DNA of 64,000 nucleotides. Origin: Ariolimax columbianus. Lineage: Eukaryota > Mollusca > Gastropoda > Stylommatophora > Arionidae. Positions 58,337 through 64,000 of this stretch are shown here, piece by piece (positions within the stretch are counted from its first letter, which is position 1; every line of letters begins with the position of its first letter). The position numbers and the translations under genes were made by a program. The stretch is from the NCBI GenBank assembly GCA_036924085.1, contig JAVGWX010000005.1, positions 93,441,764-93,505,763 on the forward strand, in the 5' to 3' direction. The notes beneath the pieces were generated by a model. It saw only the letters and a program-made list of their open reading frames with translations, was not told the DNA's origin and did not search any database.

Positions 58337-58456
58337 CTACGAAACACACAGATGTTGACACTTCAGCGGGTCACTATTGATAGAATCTGACTCATTCCAG
58401 ATGTCCCTCTGCTCAAAGGTTAACTTTGTGACTACATCATGATGGGCTACTCGTGT
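58337..58456 (-). CDS. Candidate 3' terminal coding exon (possibly of the MIC10 gene)
   Basis: A good acceptor (pyrimidine-rich, TCTTCAG) opens a phase-0 frame of 39 codons ending in TAG, with the two other frames closed within 25 bases. It would splice in frame to the proposed MIC10 exon end. An AATAAA lies about 150 bp downstream on the same strand. The peptide (start TRVAHHDVVTKL) is hydrophilic and not one I recognise; the extended C-terminus would be unusual for MIC10. It could instead be the last exon of an unrelated gene or chance. Confidence 0.35.
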   Translation of the reverse strand, partial: TRVAHHDVVTKLTFEQRDIWNESDSINSDPLKCQHLCVS

Positions 58457-58769
58457 CTGAAGACAATGACTGCAAAGAAAGGAAAACAAGAAAATAAATT
58501 AAAGAAAATGTCACTGAAATTAACTTGACAATGAATGAGATAGATAATAAGCAATGACACTTGTGTTTTGACTTCAATATCAACTCTCTGACATGTGGAG
58601 GTAACATTGTAGATTGTCTCTATGCAGGAAGAATGTTCTAAAGTATTAATTTGTTTTTGCAGAGGTGATATTTTACAAGAGGTTGCTAGCACCATGAACA
58701 GACCCTCCTAATCACATTTTACGATATGTATAGTAAGGTGTAGTGGGCCTATTTCATGTTCTTCCGTAT

Positions 58770-59880
58770 GAGACCCTGGATTCAAACATACTGTGCTCAG
58801 CTAAATAAAACATTTAAAACATATTAAATGACAGAATGAGGTAATACGAGATTTTGTGACACGATTGACATAATATTGGATTCTGTGACAAACAGATATT
58901 AGATCAGGTGACATATATGATCAGGGCGTGACAAATTTGAGGGTGGCTTAGCAGGCGGTCAAAAATCTCACCAGTCAGCATGGTCGGACTAGAGTCATGC
59001 AATTTATGTTAACAAATTTAAACTAGGCACTAATCCACTTTTAATTCTACATAACAATCCGTATCAAACTAAAATATATTGTATTACATACACAGTATTA
59101 GCCTATTTCTTAAGAAAAAATGCACTACTGTCAGAGGCTTGGCGTGTGTGTCATGAACATGCTTGGTAGTTTTAGCACTGTAGTACCATTTATCAATGAC
59201 TTTAGTAAGTGTAAATTGTGGTAGCGGAGGTCCATTTAGATTCACCATCATAAGCTGGCTTATGTACAATCTATCCAAACCGTAATATCATTAATAATCG
59301 TGTGATAGTCGTTATGTAGTAAGGATTAAAAAAGCAATTAACGATTAAAAACTAATTTTTTGGTACCCGTCAAGCAAACATTTTTCTTCGTCACAGACGA
59401 GCACTTTTGTCAAGCCATGTATATGATATTATGTGAGGTACAGAATTATAAGATTTTATGACAGAGAGACAATATGAGATTATGTGACAGACTTGAAATA
59501 TATTAGACTCTACCAGGGTGCCATCCAAGTGTCAATTGTACCAACAAACAAAAATTAATGCAGAATGAAACTTTGGTAGCAACAAGCGCCAGAAAAAAAA
59601 AAGAACATTAACAAATATATAGGTGGTCTCCCACCAGGTACTGCCAATGATGAGCAAGTGTTAGAGATGCCATTGGACTATGGCTCAGTTTTACTTTTTT
59701 TAAATCTGTGTTGTTATGGTAGAGTAACCAACTCCTTTCCAACAGGAAGTGTGGAACTCATTTACAGATGGATAGACTGAGGCACGTTGAGACCATTGTT
59801 TGAACCTCGTAGGTTCGCCATGAGGAGCAAATACTCTAATCCCCTCTAGTTGGATGTTCAAGAAAAATATTGATTAGTTC
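58770..59880. other. No gene recognised
   Basis: AT-rich. A 64-codon minus-strand ORF at 59084-59278 shows no family. Short periodic phrases (TGACA-GATTATGTGACAG) around 58840-58940 and 59430-59500 suggest a decayed minor repeat. Confidence 0.4.
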
Positions 59881-59884
59881 GACT

Positions 59885-60070
59885 TTTCATTCCAAGTGAA
59901 GCATAGGACAATCACTATAGCTGACCCCTTTACAAGAAACCTTTATCTGAGCAGTTGCAGCTTCAACTGCAATGGTTTTACATGAAGAGGTTGCTAACCA
60001 CATGCACAGATTCCATTAGCAGTCATTAACAACATGCTTTGAAAGTTATAGAGGTCTTAATCTTTTCAAC
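59885..60070 (+). repeat. Dispersed repeat F
   Basis: Has GAAGCATAGGACAATCACTA, ACATGAAGAGGTTGCTAACC and CAACATGCTTTGAAAGTTA. Confidence 0.65.
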
Positions 60071-60421
60071 CTTGGTACCACCAAGGTTATCATCATTTAT
60101 AGATGTAAGTTTCTTTTAATAAAAGATAACAAACTATGAATGTTTATTTTATTTAACACATTAACTACCATGAGCTGCTGACAGTAAAGTTATCACCCTT
60201 TTAGCTTGGTAAACAGCACATTCAATTGAACTCTCACTTCAGGGTGACAAAAGAAAGAAAAATAAGATTGATGCATGCAACAGCAACTTTGGTTTAATTC
60301 AGTAGTTAATGTGTTAAGTAATGCAATATGTCAGGAGTAAACCAACTTTGGCTGACAAATTTTAACTGAATTAACTTTGACCTACGTACGCATGCTCAGA
60401 CTTATTTATGGATTCAAATTA

Positions 60422-61060
60422 TTATTTGTCATCAGTGTTCTTTCTTTCGGTGCCTTCACTTATACATGGAAAGGGTTTGTTCTTTGTAATTGTAGGTTTA
60501 GGTATCTTCTCCTTCAGCTTGCACAGGTAAGACACTTCGGATTTCTCCTTACTACCATCTTTTTTTCCTGATGTATTCAGGTTATTATTGACATTAATTT
60601 GCACTTGTTCTGAAGTTTGAATTGGTTGTAAATTTTCACGGAGATAGTCATTTTTCAAGGATCTGAGCTTCTGAAATATGCGTATTCAATCATCAAAAAG
60701 TGTGACATGCTTGCAAAAATCTGTGTCAATATTAACAGGACATACTCTGAAATTACAAGATTCAAATTGCAAATGACAACCTGGCATATTTATGGTCTTA
60801 TATCTATTTGCCCATGTGACAAGACCCATTCCTCCTTCAGGTTTCCTTTGAAGCATTAGGATGCTGTTGCTCTTCACCATTTCCTTTTTTAGGTGTCTTC
60901 TTGAACTCTTGAAACTACAGCTGCATTGGCTTCTTTTTTACCATTGTTCTTCGCCTTAAGTTCCTTAGCCTCTGCACTATTTTCCTGTGGGTTAAATTTC
61001 AACGCATTAGCCAAAGCCACAGCTTGCTCTGTAAAACTTGCATCACATTCCACATAGCTA
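60422..61060 (-). pseudogene. Unrecognised coding-like remnant with frameshifts
   Basis: Reading leftward, three consecutive coding-like stretches occur in different frames. The first, near 61060-60885, has SYVECDASFTEQAVALANAL; the middle, near 60880-60686, has a Cys-containing segment; the last, 60658-60422, is Lys/Glu/Asn-rich and ends TERKNTDDK-stop. The amino-acid composition looks protein-like, but stops separate the blocks. It directly follows a mariner fragment. I cannot name the family; a processed pseudogene or part of a larger transposon are both possible. Confidence 0.3.
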
Positions 61061-61074
61061 TCAATGGGTTCTTC

Positions 61075-61578
61075 TTCTTCGTTCTCAATATACCACTAAT
61101 AAGCCTCTTTTCATCACCTGTAATGACCTTCTTTAGGAAGTCCTCACCTTCTTTTTCAAAATTTTCCAGAAGTTCCAGCTTTCAGACAGCATGCGTGATA
61201 CCCACTACCCACAAACTTTGTCTAATCCAAGAACACTAATAGGATATCCCACTCTCTCTCCTTAGAAATTCCTAATACAACAGCAATTTCTTTATGTTTG
61301 CTGCAACGATTTTCGCGGATTAGTTATTCAACGCAATCTTGATGAAGCTGATCACTTGCAGCCACAGGTTTTCCATTTTGTCATTTGTCATTCAAATAGG
61401 CTTGTCTCACCTCTCCATCTTTGAACTGCCTAACCCAGCATCTTACTATGCACACATCAACACACTGATCACCATAAATCACTTGCATTCGTCTGTTAAT
61501 TTCAACTGCAGAAACTTTTTTCGCAGGTAAGAATTAAATAGCACGCTGTTTGAACCGAACGTCTGAACACACTTCCAT
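61075..61578 (-). mobile_element. mariner transposase N-terminal half
   Basis: The ATG at 61576-61578 starts MEVCSDVRFKQRAI, a stop in place of the usual next Gln, then KKVSAVEINRRMQVIYGDQC, RCWVRQFKDGEV, a second HTH (RCSKHKEIAVVLGIS) and a degraded region up to GDE (first catalytic acidic motif). The C-terminal half is missing. Confidence 0.82.
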
Positions 61579-61666
61579 TTAGATGTGCACTGGGTAGGAA
61601 CTGTAAGCTAATGTGCGTTCAAGGTAAAGTATGATGGAGTAGTATATATATATATATAGATACACA

Positions 61667-61735
61667 ATCGGAAATTCCCATGCCAGTGCCACCACCAAGT
61701 ATCAGTGGCCACGGTTTGCCTGAAATATTACACAT
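61667..61735 (-). pseudogene. Decayed partial duplicate of the MIC10 exon
   Basis: About 70 bp nearly identical to the MIC10 exon start and its intronic acceptor. It includes the TTTCAG acceptor, KPWPLILGGG and the GMGISDC part. It lacks 9 nt in frame, removing one step of the glycine motif, and the similarity stops at an AT-repeat where the true exon continues. It lies 1.8 kb downstream of the true exon in the same orientation, so it looks like a local duplication. Confidence 0.7.
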
Positions 61736-62084
61736 AATATATTGTATATATATATTGTATCCGACAAGTAATAAATCACGCCGTTCTAGTGGACCACAAC
61801 GTCATGGTTCTCCTTAACTACGTAAGTTTGCGAGAACAAAATGCTGCAATTATCAACAACTGTATATACTAATTCAAGCATCATGCCTCAGAATGTCCAA
61901 AAAAAACGTGGTCAACATGTGTGTCATACAACATTACTCGGTTCATCATTTATAGTGAATAACGCTGTTTGAAACACACGGAACCGTCTTGAACCATATA
62001 TTCATTTAATAGAGAGGTGCTAATTTAGATAAATTTCCCACAGAATTGGTAATTTGAACCAACCTCAGCTATTTTTTCTTGTCC

Positions 62085-62270
62085 ATTTTTGCTTCAAATG
62101 AGGCATAGGGCTACCACTGCACGTTGGCCTCCTGACAGGAAGCCTTCATCGAAGTACTTGATGAATAATTACAGTGGTGGTTTCTGTAGCATGACACGCT
62201 AACCTCATGCACAACTATCTTCAGTCACCTTTTATGACATGCTTGAAAGGTTACAGTAGTTATATTCTTC
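62085..62270 (+). repeat. Dispersed repeat F
   Basis: Has GAGGCATAGGGCTACCACTG, CTGACAGGAAGCCTTCATCG and TTATGACATGCTTGAAAGG, followed by a CT-rich stretch. Confidence 0.68.
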
Positions 62271-62769
62271 TCCCCTCCCCTTCTACCAACCCCACATAAA
62301 AAGGGACCAGCCTTATAGACTGGTACATTTAGCAGATAGCAAAAGTATGATGTCAAATAGATAGATTGAACACTGACACCAAAAAGTGGGCATACAATCA
62401 CATCAGTTTTCTATGTCTCCATTGCATTCAATAAAGTCTCCCAGCAAATATAAAGTGCATGGATTACTCTAGACAATAACGTATTATTAATTACTCTAGT
62501 ATTTTGGCTGCGTGCAATCACCTTGCATACACTATGTGAAAATGGAGCACATCATGGATGATGTGGTATGCTGATACTTGACTGATGTCCTAGAAGTGCA
62601 ACTATTTCATCCACATTCACTCTACTTTGGTTTTTCATCATGATTCATTCAACTGCTGCAATTTACTACTCTGTGCACCTATAACCCATTAGAGAACAGT
62701 CTGTTCCATTCCGTTTTGGTACTTCCTACTCTTATACTTGCTGGGGGCACAGGCATGCATCACTGTACT

Positions 62770-62927
62770 TCTTCTTCTGCATTTGTTCTCAATCTCCCAC
62801 TACCAAGCCCTGAACAGGGCTTTGCAAGTAGCATTATGAACTCCGAAAAACAGAATGCGTTGTGTCACTAGTTTACAGCTTGGCTGCGATATTTGCATCT
62901 TTCTGTCCGACACATCCATCATCAACA
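62770..62927 (-). mobile_element. 5'-truncated SINE A ending at the core
   Basis: A 158-bp minus-strand copy with a GAAGAAGA tail, truncated at the start of the core. Flanking 13-bp duplications differ at one base (GCATCACTGTACT at 62757-62769, GCATCACTGCACT at 62928-62940). The truncation point is close to that of the copy at 39513. Confidence 0.85.
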
Positions 62928-63184
62928 GCATCACTGCACTAATTCTTAATTTGCCAATACCTTTTGATGGTTAAAAATAAAAACAAGCAAAAGAACGCTG
63001 TTTCTCTGTGGTGTATATTAGTGGACCAGCCATCTTTAAACTGATACTATGACATCATGTGGCTCGTCTGCAGTGTGATAGCACATGCAGAACACTCTTG
63101 AAATCCTTAACTACGATGCTGCCAGCCTATATCACAATGGCATTATGTTTGAAATTTATATTGCAATTTAAGTTTTTCATATAT

Positions 63185-63246
63185 CTTCTTCTTCTCCGTA
63201 CGCTGTCAAAAAAAGCAGCGGTCATCCCGAGGCTGTCGACACTGCC
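63185..63246 (-). mobile_element. 62-bp LINE-tail insertion with target-site duplication
   Basis: Matches the end of the jockey-like LINE (GTCGACAGCCTC, then GACAGCGTACGGAGAAGAAG) with a 20-30 bp internal loss. Perfect 14-bp duplications AGTTTTTCATATAT lie at 63171-63184 and 63247-63260. It lies about 130 bp from the MIC10 exon. Confidence 0.9.
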
Positions 63247-63377
63247 AGTTTTTCATATATGAAAATGAAAACCGCGCCGTAATAAGCTCTAATGCAAAAT
63301 TCATATTTATGTATGGCTGTAGACCAAAGAAATGCAATGATACAAAAGTTGTCAGACAGATGAAAAGCAATGTTCAC

Positions 63378-63508
63378 CTCTAGAGCTTTGCTCTTATATG
63401 ACTGACTGGCTTTAGGTGGAAATGAACCATTTTCAAACTCGTAATTGCAGTCGGAAATTCCCATGCCAGCGCCAATGCCACCACCAAGTATCAGTGGCCA
63501 TGGTTTGC
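63378..63508 (-). CDS. MICOS10: MIC10 (MICOS complex subunit) internal exon
   Basis: An exon with acceptor TTTCAG whose product begins KPWPLILGGGIGAGMGISDC and continues through an acidic YEFENG stretch. This matches the second membrane segment of MIC10, a small inner-membrane protein that oligomerises through a glycine-rich GxGxGxG motif and bends membranes at cristae junctions. The aromatic-WPL start, glycine repeat and following S-D/N-C are diagnostic. The 3' boundary is less certain: I chose AGAG|GTGAAC, which keeps phase 0. The N-terminal exon (first membrane helix) must lie to the right, probably outside the window. Confidence 0.75.
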
Positions 63509-63674
63509 CTGAAACATTACACATATTTTGTATCAAATCTCTGGCAGAGAGGGGACCTAGCATAAGGTAATGGTAGTCATACAGCAGTCACTACGATGGC
63601 ATGTTTGAGACTTAATTATAATAGGTCTACACTTTGAGAGGCTGGTTGACGGTTTCCTTTCTCACTCTGCCTAG

Positions 63675-64000
63675 TCTTCTTCTTCTTCTTCATCTCCCAC
63701 TACCAAACCCTGAAAGGACTTAAGTAGCAGAATGTAGTCCAGAGAACAGAATGCGTTGTGTCGTAGTTTACAGCTTGACTGCGATATTTGCACCTTTCGG
63801 CCCAACACATCCGACTTCAGCAAGCATTTTTGGAGTTACGGGTTAGCATTCCCTCTTCGATCCCTTCTCCTTAGCCAGTCTGCCCTGCTGCAGCATGTTA
63901 TCCAGGATCACCGCGTGGAGGTGTAGAAGGGTCTTGGCAGCTATGGTTCGCTGGCCCTGACACTAGCAGTCATCTATGAGTCGCTCAGTATCTTGATCCC
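63675..64000 (-). mobile_element. SINE A reaching the window end
   Basis: A nearly consensus minus-orientation copy with a (GAA)n tail at 63675. The final bases of the window, CTTGATCCC, are the usual 5' end of the element, so it is essentially complete. The right-hand duplication lies outside. Confidence 0.88.

Noticed and set aside
59084..59278. 64-codon minus-strand ORF
   Set aside because: No family match, no splice signals or repeat support.
61070..61091. Another tail-only SINE/LINE insert (ATTGAGAACGAAGAAGAAG on the minus strand)
   Set aside because: The sequence matches the SINE A end, but no target-site duplication is visible, so the match could be chance in a GAA-rich frame.

Overview
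The window is animal nuclear DNA. Coding sequence occurs as short exons with GT-AG introns, and most of the rest is transposable-element debris: non-LTR retrotransposons, SINEs, mariner pieces and minisatellites. No bacterial-style operon, rRNA, functional tRNA or CRISPR array is present. The mix of intron-rich genes, RTE- and jockey-type elements and tRNA-headed SINEs suggests a lophotrochozoan, perhaps a mollusc. That placement is inference.

The main gene lies on the minus strand from 39221 leftward to 613. Fifteen exons, joined in consistent phase, encode the first 700 residues of a class IA phosphoinositide 3-kinase catalytic subunit that most resembles p110-beta (PIK3CB). They cover the adaptor-binding, Ras-binding, C2 and helical domains. 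The kinase domain lies beyond the left edge. Almost everything else between 1 and 39000 is intronic.

Intron content: SINEs of two sister subfamilies (A and C), which share a core of about 65 bp with a tRNA-headed SINE (B). Also present are LINE remnants, two mariner pieces, a foldback element, a conserved dispersed repeat (D), and two large minisatellites at 8.3-9.5 kb, the second of which seems to have grown from the tail of repeat D. Low-complexity ATG/GGT tracts lie at 11.4-12.0 and 13.15-13.68 kb.

From 39.2 to 55.5 kb lies a retrotransposon graveyard: RTE-type, jockey-like RNase H-bearing and other LINEs, several nested. Removing inserts between target-site duplications restores the host reading frame at 4.3, 36.7-38.6 and 53.5-54.0 kb. 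Tiny inserts of 17 bp (34050) and 62 bp (63185) are extreme 5'-truncated copies of one LINE 3' tail. SINE A ends in the same type of tail, so that LINE probably mobilises it.

At the right end (minus strand) is an exon of the MICOS subunit MIC10 (63378-63508). A decayed duplicate of it lies at 61667-61735 and a possible 3' terminal exon with AATAAA at 58.2-58.5 kb. The last bases of the window are a full-length SINE A.
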